A DNA stretch of 64,000 bases, from NCBI GenBank assembly GCA_037157565.1, contig JAZHRO010000012.1, positions 2,692,501 to 2,756,500 of the forward strand. Direction: 5' to 3'. The DNA is from Thalassia testudinum (Eukaryota > Streptophyta > Magnoliopsida > Alismatales > Hydrocharitaceae). The position numbers and the translations under genes were made by a program. The notes beneath the pieces were generated by a model. That model saw only the letters and a program-made list of their open reading frames with translations. It ran no database searches and was not told the DNA's origin. Shown here one piece after another: positions 43,853 through 55,620 of the stretch; position 1 is the stretch's first letter; each line of letters begins with the position of its first letter.

Positions 43853-46800
43853 TCAAAGAGGACCGAAGCCGGTCCGAAAAGACGTACCCGCGAAAAGCTC
43901 CGGGTACCGCTCCCGCATTGCCGCCTCAGGCTCCCAGGTAGCCTCCTCGTACCGCTGGCTCCTCCACAAAACCTTTACCAGGGGTACTTGCTTTCGTCTC
44001 AACCTGCGGACGGCTCGGTCTAGGATCTGCACTGGCCGCTCGGGGTAGGTCAGGTCGTCGCTCACCTCGACGCTCTCGTGACTCAGTACGTGGCTGGGAT
44101 CGGCTACGTACTTCCTGAGGTTGGACACGTGGAACACGTCGTGCACACCAGAAAGCTGCGGGGGAAGGGCAAGTCTGTAAGCAACGGGTCCAACCCGCTC
44201 CAGGACCTCAAAGGGCCCCACGAACCTCGGCGCGAGCTTCCCTCTCACCCCAAACCGCTGTAAGCCCTTCATGGGCGAAACACGAAGGAAGACGTGGTCC
44301 CCAACCTCGAACTGCACCTCTCTGCGTCTGCGATCTGCGCAGCTCTTCTGTCTGCTCCTGACAGTGCGGAGTCGTCTGTGGATCTGCTCAACTACCTCCT
44401 GACTCTGCCGGATCAACCTGGGGCCAACCTCCCACTTGGTCCCCACCTCAACCCAACTCAAGGGTGCCGTGCATTTCCGTCCGTATAGAGCCTCGTAGGG
44501 AGCTATGCCGATGCTCGAGTGATAACTGTTGTTGTATGCAAACTCCGCCAGGGGCAGGTGCTCCTCCCAAGAGCCCCTCCAGTCTAGTATACAGGCACGC
44601 AAAAGGTCCTCAAGTGTCTGTATCGTGCGTTCCGACTGTCCGTCCGTCTGGGGGTGGTAAGCCGTGCTAAACCTCAACCTCGTCCCCAAGGCCTGCTGAA
44701 ACTCAGCCCAAAACTGGGACGTAAAGCGGGTATCCCGGTCGGATACGATCTCCCGCGGAACTCCGTGTAGTCGCACCACATCACGGATATACCTCTCTGC
44801 CAACTGTGCTGGTCCCAAAGTGACTCGGATTGGCAAGAATCGTGCCGTCTTCGTCAATCTATCCACTATTACCCAGACTGCGTCGTGTCCTCGCTGGGTA
44901 ACAGGTAAGCCCACCACCAAGTCCATGGTGATGCTCTCCCACTTCCACTCTGGCACTGGAAGCGGCTGAAGCGGCCCTGCAGGCCTCTGATGCTCGGCTT
45001 TCACCTGCTGGCACACTAAGCACTGCTGCACGAACTCACCCACATCCCGTTTCATCCCTCTCCACCAGAACTCGCGTCTCAAGTCATGGTACATTTTCGT
45101 GTTTCCGGGATGTATGGTGAATCTGGAACCGTGTGCCTCAGTTAGGAGCTCTCTCAACAGCTCCTCGTCTCTGGGGACGCACAACCGTCCCCTCAAGCGT
45201 AACACCTGGTCTGTGAAAGAGAAGTCCCCTGGGTCCCCTGATAGTACTCTGTTGCGCAAAGACTGCAAGTACGGATCGGCCATCTGTCCCGTGATGATGC
45301 GGTCTATCAACTCTGGCCTGGTCTGCCGTGTCACCGTCACTGCCCCACAGTACCCTCGTAACTCTAGAGGTCGCCAACTGCCCACCTCCTCCAAAAGGCT
45401 CCAACTCTGTAACTGTAGACTGGCCAAGCGTGCGGGCGCCTTACGGCTCAAGGTGTCAGCCACCACATTGGCCTTTCCCGGGTGGTAGGAGATGCTGCAG
45501 TCGTAGTCCTTCAAGAGCTCCAACCAACGTCTCTGTCTCATGTTGAGCTCCTTCTGGTCAAAAAGATATCTGAGGCTCTTGTGATCTGTAAAAATCTCGA
45601 AGGTCTCACCGTACAAGTAGTGCCTCCATGTCTTCAATGCGAAGACAACAGCTGCCAACTCTAGATCGTGGGTAGGGTAGGTATGCTCATGGGGCTTCAG
45701 TTGCCGCGAAGCGTAAGCGACCACGTGACCCCTCTGCATGAGCACACCTCCTAACCCCTGCAAGGAAGCGTCCGTGTACACAACGAACCCGCCACTACTG
45801 TCAGGGATTGTGAGCACGGGAGCCGAGGTCAACCTCTCCTTCAGCTCCAGAAAACATGCCTCACAGGCGTCTGTCCAAGCGAAAGGCACATCCTTCCAGG
45901 TCAACTGTGTCATAGGACGCGCAATCTGTGAAAATCCTCTGATGAACCGTCTGTAGTAACCTGCCAGTCCCAGGAAACTGCGAATCTCAGTGACTGAATG
46001 CGGTCTCCCCCACCTGAGCACTGCCTCGACCTTGGCGGGATCCATCGCCAGGCTGTCTCCAGAGATCACATGACCCAAAAAGGTCACCTCCCTCAACCAG
46101 AACTCGCACTTGCTGTATTTGGCGTACAGCCTGCGTCGTCTCAGAGTGTCTAGAACCATCCGCAAGTGCTGTCCGTGCTGCGTCCGATCTCTAGAATAGA
46201 TGAGTACATCATCTATGAAAACCACCACAAACTGATCCAAGTACGGTCTAAACACCCGGTTCATCAGGTCCATGAAAGCAGCGGGGGCATTGGTCAGCCC
46301 AAACGGCATGACCAAAAACTCGTAGTGTCCGTACCGGGTGCGGAAAGCTGTCTTGGAGACGTCGGTCTCCCTGATCCTCAACTGGTGGTATCCAAACCTC
46401 AAGTCGATCTTGGAAAACACCGTGGCACCCCGCAACTGGTCAAACAAATCGTCGATCCTCGGCAGCGGATATCTGTTCTTGATGGTGACCCTATTCAGCT
46501 GTCGGTAGTCCACACAAAGGCGTAGGGTCCCATCCTTCTTCTTCACAAACAGCACCGGGGCTCCCCAGGGAGACGCACTGGGCCTCACGAAACCTTTCTC
46601 CAAAAGGTCCTGCAACTGAGACTTGAGCTCTCGCAGCTCAAGCGGTGCCATCCTGTATGGCGCAGTGGAGATGGGGCTGGTCCCTGGTACAAGTGAGATC
46701 TCAAACTCGATCTCACGCTCGGGCGGTAGTCCTGGTAACTCATCTGGAAACACGTCGGGGTACTCTCTGACCACCGGGATGCTTTGGAAGTCTGCCACGG

Positions 46801-47395
46801 GGCTGTGCTCTGCCACCACACAAGCTAGGAAGCCCTCACACCCCTGGCTCAAAAGTCTCACCGGCCGAAGTGCCGAACTGCACCTGAAACCTCCGTCCAC
46901 TGGCTGCCCGTGAAACTCGAAGGAAGGCAACTCCGGAATGGAGAAGACAATCTTCCTCTCAAAACAGTCTACCAAGGCGTGGTAAGCGGACAGCCAATCC
47001 ATCCCCAGAATCACTCCAAAGTCCTCCATCTGTATCATGATCAGGTCAGCTGGCAGGCTATGTCCCCCGATGCTGACCCCGCAACCTGTGTACACCTCCT
47101 CAGCTACGAACAGCTGACCACTCGGACCTCTGATTACGAACGGATTCTCTAACAGTGTATAATCCTGGTCCAAACTAACTGCGAAACTGGCTGCGACAAA
47201 CGAGTGCGTAGCGCCGGAATCGAAAAGCGTGTAAACGAGTCTGCCAGAAACTGAAACCATACCTGCTACCACGGATCCCGATGCTCTGGCGTCCCTGTGT
47301 GTTAGGGCGTTGATACGCCCCTCAGCTCTAGGTGCGGACGAAGCAACCACACTCTGCGTCGGACGGGTAGGTGCTGGCCGATACCCTCCTCGCGA
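43853..47395 (-). CDS. Chromovirus pol: protease, RT, RNase H, integrase, chromodomain (element F)
   Basis: The open frame follows an in-phase TAG at 47396-47398 and ends at 43853. Counting from the GTG at 47350 (1165 residues): protease DSG at 44-46; RT with LCVDYRQLN near 288 and FIDD at 378-381; RNase H Asp527, Glu564, Asp589; integrase zinc residues His747, His755, Cys777, Cys780; catalytic Asp810, Asp871, Glu907 with exactly 35 residues between the last two. The C-terminal chromodomain (about 1120-1153, [18 protein letters not shown]) matches the Tekay type, which in known relatives directs integration to heterochromatin. All key residues are present, so the protein could be active if translated as gag-pol. 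It probably had no start of its own, because the family uses one gag-pol frame. Confidence 0.95.
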   Translation of the reverse strand, partial: SRGGYRPAPTRPTQSVVASSAPRAEGRINALTHRDARASGSVVAGMVSVSGRLVYTLFDSGATHSFVAASFAVSLDQDYTLLENPFVIRGPSGQLFVAEEVYTGCGVSIGGHSLPADLIMIQMEDFGVILGMDWLSAYHALVDCFERKIVFSIPELPSFEFHGQPVDGGFRCSSALRPVRLLSQGCEGFLACVVAEHSPVADFQSIPVVREYPDVFPDELPGLPPEREIEFEISLVPGTSPISTAPYRMAPLELRELKSQLQDLLEKGFVRPSASPWGAPVLFVKKKDGTLRLCVDYRQLNRVTIKNRYPLPRIDDLFDQLRGATVFSKIDLRFGYHQLRIRETDVSKTAFRTRYGHYEFLVMPFGLTNAPAAFMDLMNRVFRPYLDQFVVVFIDDVLIYSRDRTQHGQHLRMVLDTLRRRRLYAKYSKCEFWLREVTFLGHVISGDSLAMDPAKVEAVLRWGRPHSVTEIRSFLGLAGYYRRFIRGFSQIARPMTQLTWKDVPFAWTDACEACFLELKERLTSAPVLTIPDSSGGFVVYTDASLQGLGGVLMQRGHVVAYASRQLKPHEHTYPTHDLELAAVVFALKTWRHYLYGETFEIFTDHKSLRYLFDQKELNMRQRRWLELLKDYDCSISYHPGKANVVADTLSRKAPARLASLQLQSWSLLEEVGSWRPLELRGYCGAVTVTRQTRPELIDRIITGQMADPYLQSLRNRVLSGDPGDFSFTDQVLRLRGRLCVPRDEELLRELLTEAHGSRFTIHPGNTKMYHDLRREFWWRGMKRDVGEFVQQCLVCQQVKAEHQRPAGPLQPLPVPEWKWESITMDLVVGLPVTQRGHDAVWVIVDRLTKTARFLPIRVTLGPAQLAERYIRDVVRLHGVPREIVSDRDTRFTSQFWAEFQQALGTRLRFSTAYHPQTDGQSERTIQTLEDLLRACILDWRGSWEEHLPLAEFAYNNSYHSSIGIAPYEALYGRKCTAPLSWVEVGTKWEVGPRLIRQSQEVVEQIHRRLRTVRSRQKSCADRRRREVQFEVGDHVFLRVSPMKGLQRFGVRGKLAPRFVGPFEVLERVGPVAYRLALPPQLSGVHDVFHVSNLRKYVADPSHVLSHESVEVSDDLTYPERPVQILDRAVRRLRRKQVPLVKVLWRSQRYEEATWEPEAAMRERYPELFAGTSFRTGFGPL

Positions 47396-48616
47396 CTACT
47401 GTCCTCCTCCACGTGCCTGGGAACCGCGGCCTCCTGCGCGCCCTCCAGTGCTCTGCGCGGGAAGTATCTGCTGACCTCCTGCCCTAGATGGGCAGTCCCT
47501 CCTGACGTGGCCTGGCTGACCACACTGGTAGCAGAGGGGAACCCGACTCCCGCCCTCAGTGAGTCCCTGCTGTCGGCTAGGCGGGGGTCCGGTGCTGGCG
47601 ACTGGCCCCTGTCGAGGGCCCCCAAAGGCCACTGATGGCCCTGCACAACGTGACCGCTCTCCTGCGGACGCCACGTGTCTCCGTTCTCGCCGGCCCTGTG
47701 AGAAGTCTGGCTGAAAGGGCCTCTTCCGCCCGCCGTCGGTCTCTCGCGCGGACGGGTTGGTCTCCTCGTAAGTCATAGCTGCCTCTACCACCCTCGAAAA
47801 CGTCGGTAGCTTCAGGGGTTTGACATACCCCCGGATCGCAGGCCGGAGCCCCTCGGTGAACCTCCAAAGGCGCTCCCCCTCAGTGGCTACCGCTGTCGCT
47901 GCAAAGCGGGACAGCTCCAAGAAACGCGTGCGGTACGCGCTCACGGTCATCGTCCCTTGGCGGATTGTGTGGAACTCCCGCCTCCTCTGGTCCTGCCACG
48001 TCTGGGGAAAGTACTGCTCGCAGAAGAGGGTGACGAACTGGTCCCACGTCGGCTCGTCCCTCTCCTGACCCCGGATCGCCCTCCACCACCGGTGTGCCGC
48101 ACTCTCCAGCTGGTACGTGGCAAAGGCCACGCGGCACTCCACCGGGGGGCGAAGGGTGTCGAAGATCTTCTCCAGCTGCTCAAGCCAGTCCTCTGCCTCG
48201 GTCGGGTCCTCATCCCCCTTGAAGGAGGGGGGCTTCAGCTTCCGGAACTGTCCGAAAAGCTCAAAGTGGCGCTGTAGGGGAGGTGCTGGTGCACCTCCAG
48301 GCGAAGGTGCCTCGTGTACAGAAGTGTCGGAGGAAGGTGGGGGTGGCAGGGGCCCATCCCCTCCCTCGTGTCCAGCGCCGCGTCCGTCGTGTGGTCCCAC
48401 AGGGGACTCCCCCTCTGCAACCCCAGGAGGAGGTGCTCGGGGCGGTGGGTGGAGCTCCTCTCGTACTATATCCCGTATCAGTCTGGCGAGGTCCTGGGCT
48501 TGGATGCCAGGGAGTGGTGGCTGGTCAACCGAGACGTCAACGACAGCACGTCCACCTCGCCGACCTCGCCCTCAGCAGCGCCCGCGGCCAGTCTTGCCAG
48601 TCCCGCGACGAGGCAT
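47396..48616 (-). CDS. Chromovirus gag (element F)
   Basis: Gag builds the virus-like particle. The frame begins at the ATG at 48616 (MPRRGTGKTGRGRC), the same start as in B. It has a TGA at codon 15 (48574-48572), where B shows CGA at or near the same place. After this it is open for about 390 codons. Motifs are FRKLKPPSFKGDEDPTEAED, YFPQTWQDQRRREF, RLWRFTEGLRPAIRGYV and the zinc knuckle CYQCGQPGHVRRDC near 47510-47550. It ends at a TAG (47398-47396) that reads CAG in B. Gag and pol are in the same phase across that codon. Translation could start at a later codon, or the copy may be disabled by these two stops. Confidence 0.9.
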
Positions 48617-48776
48617 CTCCTGCAAGGAGACGCGAAACAAAACAGAAACGTCAAAACAAACGGTACCTAATAAAACTTCTAAGAGCTCATGTCAAGAGAC
48701 ATGTTGTGGTGGCTACTCTAGCTATAAACATGTGAATTTGTTATTTTCCAGTCAGTTGATTCACTTCTCGGGACGA

Positions 48777-48792
48777 CCTTGCTCTGATACCA
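48777..48792 (-). promoter_or_regulatory. Primer-binding site of F (initiator Met tRNA)
   Basis: TGGTATCAGAGCAAGG on the minus strand, three bases inside the 5' LTR. It is identical in sequence and spacing to B. Confidence 0.9.
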
Positions 48793-48795
48793 TCT

Positions 48796-51426
48796 TGTAA
48801 CGACCCGGTTCCCGAGTCCCTACGAGACACGAGAACCGGACCGACTCAACTAATCCCAAGACCTAGTCGTCCAACGAAGAAGTAACCAAAAGACAGTAAA
48901 ATAAACCACATTCAGCATGAATATAACTAACAGTAAGAAAGTACAGCAGTAAGGAAAGAAACTACTACAGTAGGTACCACCACAATTGTAAAACAACATT
49001 TATCATATAACAAGAACTGCAGGTAAAGAAGGTACAGCGGAAACAAAAACTACTCACTAGAACAGAAACAAAAGGGGTACAAAAGGCTGTGGTAACTCTA
49101 CTGGACCCTACTCGGCCCAGCGTCCTCTGCAGCCGCCGACCCTGGCTACTCAACACCTGGTCCTGAAAAAGGTAACGAGTGTAACACGTCAGCAAAACGC
49201 TGAGTAGAGTGGCAAACTAACTAAAGGCAACAGTAGAGTGTACAGTAGCTGTTATGTTCTATTACTTCCTTTATTCACATCTTTCAATTTTTCTCACTAT
49301 TTCATTTATTTCTCAGGTCCTTTACTTGATCTCGAATGTCCTCGTGGGAATGATCTTGATTGCAGTCTTTTCCAAAAGTAGAAGTAGCACGTGGTGCTCT
49401 CCTGGCCGGGAGAGTCCCCCATGGTGATCCTACCCTCAGTCAACCACCCCAAGGTCACTGACAGACGTAACGGTGACTACGGCACGCGCGATAAACGTAC
49501 AGGTAGCTAGCCCGCACTGGCACGCGGTCAGTCGTTTCCGTTAACGGGTGCGCCCAAAGCACAGCACGGAACCAGGGCAGAGCCCTCTTAGTAACAGGGG
49601 TCCAACCCCTCCACAGTAACCAAACCGGGGCCTTGCCCCTCCACAGTCCGCGCACCCTCGCCTGACTACCCTGGTTTGCCCTAGTGGGCCTAACAAGTCG
49701 GTGAAGGAGGCTACCAGAACCCCGGGGCCCGTGGGGTAGCTAGTACTCTCCTAACACTAGTAGCTCTCCTCGGTACTACGTACACGAGGGCCAGCAAGTC
49801 GGTACAGAGCGGCCAATCCTAACCCCGGGTCCCTGGGGTGGCTGGCCCCACTCTGCACTAAACAGGTACAGGTACTTCCCTTGGTACTGCGTACCCAAGA
49901 GACAGTACGATCAACATCTCAGTTCCATTCCTTTCTCTTTCCAGGAGTTCCACTCCTAATTCCCCGTAGGGTTCCATCCTTTAATCTCAGAACATCTTAT
50001 GTTTCACTTTCCAGTTTCACGTTCTTACAAACCATGATTTCAGCCATGTTCCTTATTCATAACAGGCAGCTGTTAATTAAATTTACAGGCAGCTTTATAT
50101 ATTCCTTTCCATTTTTCCAAGACTGCAGTAATATACATTCCACTAGTTTTTCCATCCTAGGATTCATGCCATATCCTAGGATCTATCATACAATCTAGTT
50201 TTCCGGCCCTAGGATTCATCCAACACCTAGGAGCTATCATTCCATATATTTCTCATTCCTAGGATTCATGCAATGCCCTAGGTTCTAGTTATGGTTCCAT
50301 ACTTTAACAGATTTTATTAATACTTAAAGCCACTCTACCAGGTACAACGGGAGTAGTGGGGGCGTGATCGGGAATCCCGCGTGCCTCCGCGACTCTCAAG
50401 ACTGCAACCGAACGAGGTCCTATCACAAGGATCAAACACAAGGAGTGTCTCAAAATAGTGTATAGCTACTGTAGGCGGGTAGAGGAATTAATTCTGAAAC
50501 GAACGCAACTTGAATCGCGGAAAATGGAGCCCAAACGGGCCCTAAACGGGTCGAGAAAGACGATACTGTGCAAAATCAGACGTCTGGAACTCCTTCCAGA
50601 CGTCTTAAACGGTGGATTAGAGAATTACCTGTTCAGCTTGGTTTCCCGGACGTCCAGAAGTCTGCAGGGACGTCTGTCCTATACCCCAGACGTCCGATGG
50701 TACACACGGACGTCTGTAGGTCACTCCAGCCGTCAAGTACAACTTCCAGACGTCTGATTCGCAAAGGATGGCGAATCAGCGAACCTGCGCACAGCCAACC
50801 CCCTCCCTCAGTACGGTCAGTCGACAAGAAGGAAGAAGAAGGCGGAACTCACCTTTCAGACGTCTGTATGATCTTACAGACGTCGACCTTGCCGTCTGGC
50901 TATCAATCCAGACGTCTGATTCTGGAAATTTTTCCAGAATCAGGGCCCTGCTCGGCCTCCGCTCGCGACGCCGCCCGCGTCGCGCCTCGCGCTCCTGCTG
51001 CTCAGACCGCAGCAGGTCCCTCTCCGCGTCGCTCCGCGCCCCCTGCGCCCTTCGCCAGCCGGCCAAGCCGCTCCGGCGAGCTCGCCCCCACGGTAGAGCT
51101 CCGCCCTCGTACGCCGCACCTCCGCGCTCACTGCGGCCGCCGCTGCCGCCCTCGCGTCCGCTCGCTCTCGCGCACAGGAAGGAGAAGAAGAAGAATACGG
51201 TGGAGACGGGAGGGGAGGCGCGCCCCTTTTAACGCCGTGCGGAGAGGAGAGAGGAGGTGGCAGGCCGCAGGCGACTCGCGTGTGTCGAAAATAACGGATT
51301 TCCAGACGTCTTTAAACTATCCCAGACGTCTTATCAGACGTCTGGTTGTGATCCCAGACGTCTTGTCAGACGTCTGAGCCACATCCCAGACGTCTTAAAA
51401 GACATCTGGGGCACGCATCCGTTACA
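48796..51426 (-). repeat. Element F 5' LTR
   Basis: TGTAACGACCC ... GCATCCGTTACA in plus orientation. It has one extra palindromic unit of about 33 bases near 51325-51358 relative to the 3' LTR, and lacks about 50 bases near 51265. Confidence 0.95.
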
Positions 51427-51431
51427 GTTAC

Positions 51432-51484
51432 CTTAATGTTTAGGCATTTAGACATTTAATTAGCTTACAAATATGGGCTTATCA
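51432..51484 (-). repeat. Element E 5' LTR, terminal piece
   Basis: Fifty-three bases ending GGGCTTATCA, placed after F's TSD. The end resembles those of A (GGACTCATCA) and D (GTTTATCA). The following ATGGT would be E's TSD, but the other copy is not visible. Confidence 0.55.
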
Positions 51485-52077
51485 ATGGTAACGATGAGGT
51501 AAATTCCGATTTACAAGATGCCTTTGATGAGCTTTATGAAATTAGTAAATCATTAAGGGTAGAAAATAAAAATATTTAAAAGAATCTTAATCTTCTAAAA
51601 TCTGAAAATGAAAGGTTAGAAATTCAACTTAAGAATCTAGAAACTAGTTCTAGTCCTAACATTTCTGAAAATGATAATTTATCGCTAGAAAATCATAACC
51701 TAATCAATGAAAATAGTAGATTGACTAAGGAGAATATTAGCTTAAAAATTGAAATTTCTAGTCTAAAAACTAACATGTATGTTGTAGAAAAAGAACTTAT
51801 ATGTCTTAGGGAAGATTCTAATAACTTGATGAATAAATTTGAAAATTTCTCTAAAGCTAGCACTAGTTAAAAGATTATGAAAGGATCTTCATCAAGGAGA
51901 CCAACTAGCACAATCGGATCCAAATTGACTTTGATACTGAAGAGAGAACTCAAATCTTGTTTTGTAGGGTTCAAGGGAGACTACAATAACAAAGATTGGA
52001 TCTACAAGATGAAGGACGATCTACTCAAGGTAGGTGGACCAACATCAAAGAGGAAGACAAGAAGAACGACGAGATGA
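51485..52077 (+). pseudogene. SIRE/Maximus-type copia gag tail (element G)
   Basis: Plus-strand frame with DLQDAFDELYEISKSLRVEN, followed by a long coiled coil rich in Leu, Asn, Glu and Lys (SENERLEIQLKNLE, LINENSRLTKENISLKIEIS) up to about 51868. Stops lie at about 51578 (TAA) and 51868 (TAA). Such coiled coils after the gag zinc knuckle are typical of SIRE/Maximus elements. The next stretch (51877-52077) is basic (SKRKTRRTTR). The 5' part of gag lies beyond the E insertion and is not seen. No protease, integrase or RT follows before the PPT, so pol has been lost or was never there. Confidence 0.7.
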
Positions 52078-52254
52078 GGAATGAATAACTAAGCTGTCTC
52101 GCATCGACCGCTCGATTGGAGATTGGCACCGATGCCCAGACCTCCAAGCTTCAGATGAGAGCCCCATCCATTTTATCAACCTCCATTTGGGGCATGCTAT
52201 TGGCCTTGGTAAGTGAGGTAATTTCTGAACCTTATCTCTTCATTTATAGTATCT

Positions 52255-52520
52255 AGTTAGGGGGAGTATAAAATTGATGAGCTAATTATCCATCTTTAAG
52301 GGGGAGGCTTAAAAATAACATAGCTATATTACTTTTAGAAAGGGAGAGATAATAACATAGCTATTTTATTTTATGAAAAAGATGAAATTAGAAGAGCATG
52401 TCTTAAGGGGGAGTATAGGATAAAGGACTAAAAGTTATTAAACCTTTTTGATAATGTCAAAAAGGGGGAGATTTTTATGGATTATTATTTTTGGTTTTAT
52501 CATCATTAAAAAGGGGGAGA
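52255..52520 (+). promoter_or_regulatory. Cluster of polypurine tracts upstream of the G LTR
   Basis: Repeated AAGGGGGAG or TTAGGGGGAG words at about 52258, 52299, 52405, 52463 and 52510. The last directly precedes the LTR. Multiple PPTs before the 3' LTR are known for SIRE/Maximus copia elements. Confidence 0.75.
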
Positions 52521-52521
52521 T

Positions 52522-54201
52522 TGTTGGTGCAAGGGTACCATGATCGTTAATTTTGATGATAACAAAACACTTGTATTTAACATTTGCATTTGAAGTCCAA
52601 GATTTCAGGTTATTTACAAATGGATACAAGTTTAAAGGACCTCAGAGCTCGCATCCATGGTGGATCGGAGGAGCTCGTTGGAGTAGGAGCTTCGCTCGAA
52701 GCGAGAGCTTGAAGAAAAGAGATGAAGAATATGATAGAAGATTATTCTATTCATGTAATCTATTTTTGTTATTCTTTGTCTTTAATTTCTTAGATCATAT
52801 GTTAAAGAGCCTCAAAGTAACAAAACCTTAGTCCTAGGATCACCTTTTAAACCCTAGGATACTTAAATAACTCTTAGAGAACTTAGAAAACCAAAATAGG
52901 CTTCAGACAGTCTGATCAGACATCCAATCTGGATATAAGATGTCTGATCCTTGACTTTAAGACATCTGATTGTTTGATCAGACCTCCTAAACAGTTAGGC
53001 TGGAGAACCACTTATTGTTTGCCAGATTTAGGTGTCCAGCCCTTAGTCCAGATGTCTTAGAAGAAGTCTGATGACCTTGCTAGACGTCCAATTAGTAGAA
53101 CGTTGGCTTGGAAAAATGATCGTTGAGGATTGACCCTTAATCTTCTATTAGACGTCCGTAGTGGACCTCCGACATCTGATATATAGACGTTAGCCCTCGA
53201 TTGAGCCAAAATCACTTCTCATCAGAGATATAGCCATTTGTGCCTTGGGAAATCTATTCCCGCAGTAATTTAGGTTTCTAGATATCTAGACCTAGTGCAT
53301 GACATCTAATAAGTCGTCAGACCGACTTACACTAAAATCCTATTAAGGTCTGATTGAAGTTAGTAAGGAAACCCATTTAAGATTAGGCGTCTGATGTAAT
53401 TTCCAAATGTCTTAAAAGTAGTTTCTATACGTCTGATAACTCTGTCAGAATCATTAATAACCCTAATTCTGGCCTATTTTGCCTTGGGTTCACCCCCAAC
53501 GGCTACCTAAGGCTTTCATAGCCTTCCTAAGCCTTCCTAAGCCATCTATAAATAGGAGAGTCCCCTTCCTTTGTTAGACACACCAAGCAATACCATTTCC
53601 ATATCATTTTGTGTCCAAAACACTTTAGAAGAGATCTAACTCTCCAAACCGCTGTCCACTCTTGAGAGCTTCATCTTCGCTACACACTTACTCTCCCATT
53701 CTCACATTCGAGAGCACTGCCTGTGTCATTGCGTGGTTCACGCACCCATGTTGCCAAGTCAACACACTTCCACCAGAGGGAAGATTCTTTACCTATAGTA
53801 GCTAGATTCATTTATTCACTTTGTTGATTCTATAGGACTGTTGTAGTTTATTATCTTTAGGTTGGGTATTCACTTTGTGAATTCCCATCTCTATCGCAAG
53901 ACAAAAACCTTCTCATGAAGAGGAGGGGTTTGAGGTACACTACCCTCGAGTTCAAAGTAGCATGGTTGTATTGAGGTTGAACTACCCTCAATTAAATAGT
54001 TCGGATAGTGGATTTGATTGACTAGGTTTATCGGGAAATCCTAAGTCGAGAAACTTAGGTGGTGGTTTTTACCTGAGTTTGGATTTCCACCTAAAAATCT
54101 TTGTGTATCTGTGTGATTGCATTTTGTGAGATTGTTATTTTAATTTCTGCTTTATTTTTCGCATCACGCATATCTCACCTCCTCCCATAGGGCAAATTAC
54201 A
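52522..54201 (+). repeat. Element G 3' LTR (SIRE-like copia)
   Basis: Begins TGTTGGTGCAAGGG after the PPT, with the SIRE-typical TTTTGATGATAACAAAAC word nearby. TATAAATA at 53547-53554. U3 (about 52905-53450) contains many degenerate AGACGTCT/AGACATCT words. Near the end it has the 'ccacctaaaaatctttgtgtat' region shared with the copia solo LTR at 3148. The end is set at GGGCAAATTACA (54201), which is less certain than the start. Confidence 0.75.
53547..53554 (+). promoter_or_regulatory. TATA box of the G LTR
   Basis: TATAAATA about 90 bases downstream of the degenerate palindrome array. Confidence 0.6.
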
Positions 54202-55170
54202 CCCGTGAGCCCTCAATTTTTGCTCAGCGCACCCAATTGAGCAGCAGTGACATGCCAACATAGCACAGTGGAGTGCACAGCAGCAAGTGCCACTGGACGC
54301 GTGTGTGAGATGTGCGGGGCACAGCGCAGCAACCGCTACACGCCTGCAATCAGCTCGCTAATGCACAGCAACTAGTCAGATGCACTTGGACTTGTGCACG
54401 GCTTGGTTCATAGCGTAATAAGCGAGCAAGGATGGCAACCAATGCACCATGCACACCCAGCAGCGCATTTTCACTCGGCTAAATACCCCTCCTACCACTA
54501 TGTAAAGGCCCTACACCCCTCGTTAGCTTACCATCCCTTCCTTCTCCATTATAACCCTCTCTAAAGCTCCAAGAGCCACTCTAGAGCTAGTCCTAAGCTC
54601 GGGATGCTTCATTAAAGTAAAAAATAATTTCCCACCTTCTCACCCCCATTAGTGGAGCACCTGTGGCCATCTTCTTACCTCTGTTCTGGAAGCGGATCCT
54701 GCGATGGCGATGCCCTACCTCATCCAAGCTTTGTCCTCCTTCCTCCATCTCCGTTCTCTCTCTTCCAGGCATCGTCCGATCGGCTCGTCCCTCAAGCAGC
54801 CGTCAAGGGGGTTTCTTACTCTCCTTTTATCTTTTATTGCTTTCTAGTGTAGTTTTATTTTTTGTCATAATGTAGCAAACATTTGTTGAGTTTTATATAT
54901 AGATTTGTTCTCTCTCTCTCTCTATTTAATTAGTGGTAGAGTAGATTAATTAGTTTAGATAAATCTTTGCCTGCTATTCTACCTATCTAAAAATAACAAA
55001 AAAATTACAAAGTCCCAAAATACCAAAAAGACATAAAACAAATATGGATTTCTAAAATCAAACGTCACCTCCCTGCATTCGACCAGGGATTCACCATCCC
55101 AATTATAAATATTATCTGATAGTCGGATTTTTGCAACTGCAACGATGGATTTTTTCAAACTCCAACTTTT
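54202..55170 (+). repeat. Probable LTR fragment, Athila/Tat-like, plus strand
   Basis: The layout suggests an LTR: a GC-rich first part, 'tatgtaaaggcc' at about 54500, a pyrimidine-rich leader, a (CT)n run at 54910-54925, and the R/U5-like 'tccctgcattcgaccaggga' at about 55070-55090. LTR ends and a partner copy are not seen. Short frames here are not convincing genes. Confidence 0.4.
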
Positions 55171-55315
55171 ATCGCAAATTTTCTGACTCATCATAGAAGA
55201 AATATCTTGGGATGATAGGAATGAAAAAGACTCCCTATAGGAGAATAAATAATGCATCATAAAGGAGTAGATCAAGTAAATTAGAAGGCTTGGGTGATGA
55301 AGAATCAAAGAGGAA

Positions 55316-55620
55316 ATCACTTACAAAAAATTGATGTAAGAGTTCAATAAGGCTATAAAAATTCTTAAGAAGAGTAGGAAAGAAACCAATAAGCTCAAGA
55401 AGCTAAATAGTAACTTGATTACAACCAACAAAGGGTTTGCCAAGATGAAGGAGGAAATGACTTCCAATAATGAGGCACTTAGATTGAAGAATGAATCACT
55501 TAACAGAGTGACTATCTACTTGAAAAAGATGATTAGTTATATGGAGATGGATATGTGCATTAATGAAAAAACTAACTAGGTTTACAAATTCGAATAATAA
55601 CCTAAAAGGAAATTCTAGCT
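55316..55620 (+). pseudogene. Copia gag coiled-coil fragment
   Basis: Plus-strand stretch reading KAIKILKKSRKETNKLKKLN, then EEMTSNNEALRLKNESLNRV, similar in character and spacing to the coiled coil of G's gag. There is a stop before it and at about 55577. It is probably a remnant of another SIRE-like element into which the LTR-like block before it was inserted. Confidence 0.5.

Larger units (their letters stand above)
41113..51426 (-). mobile_element. Element F: near-intact Tekay/Del-like chromovirus
   Basis: LTRs 41113-43764 and 48796-51426 (2652 and 2631 bp), TSD GTTAC (41108-41112 and 51427-51431), initiator-Met PBS and the TTTCGGGGACGAAA PPT block. Gag and pol lie in one phase of 1588 codons with only two stops. 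The LTRs are almost identical apart from an indel of about 50 bp (near 43575/51265) and one palindrome unit. F is the youngest or among the youngest insertions here. Confidence 0.95.
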
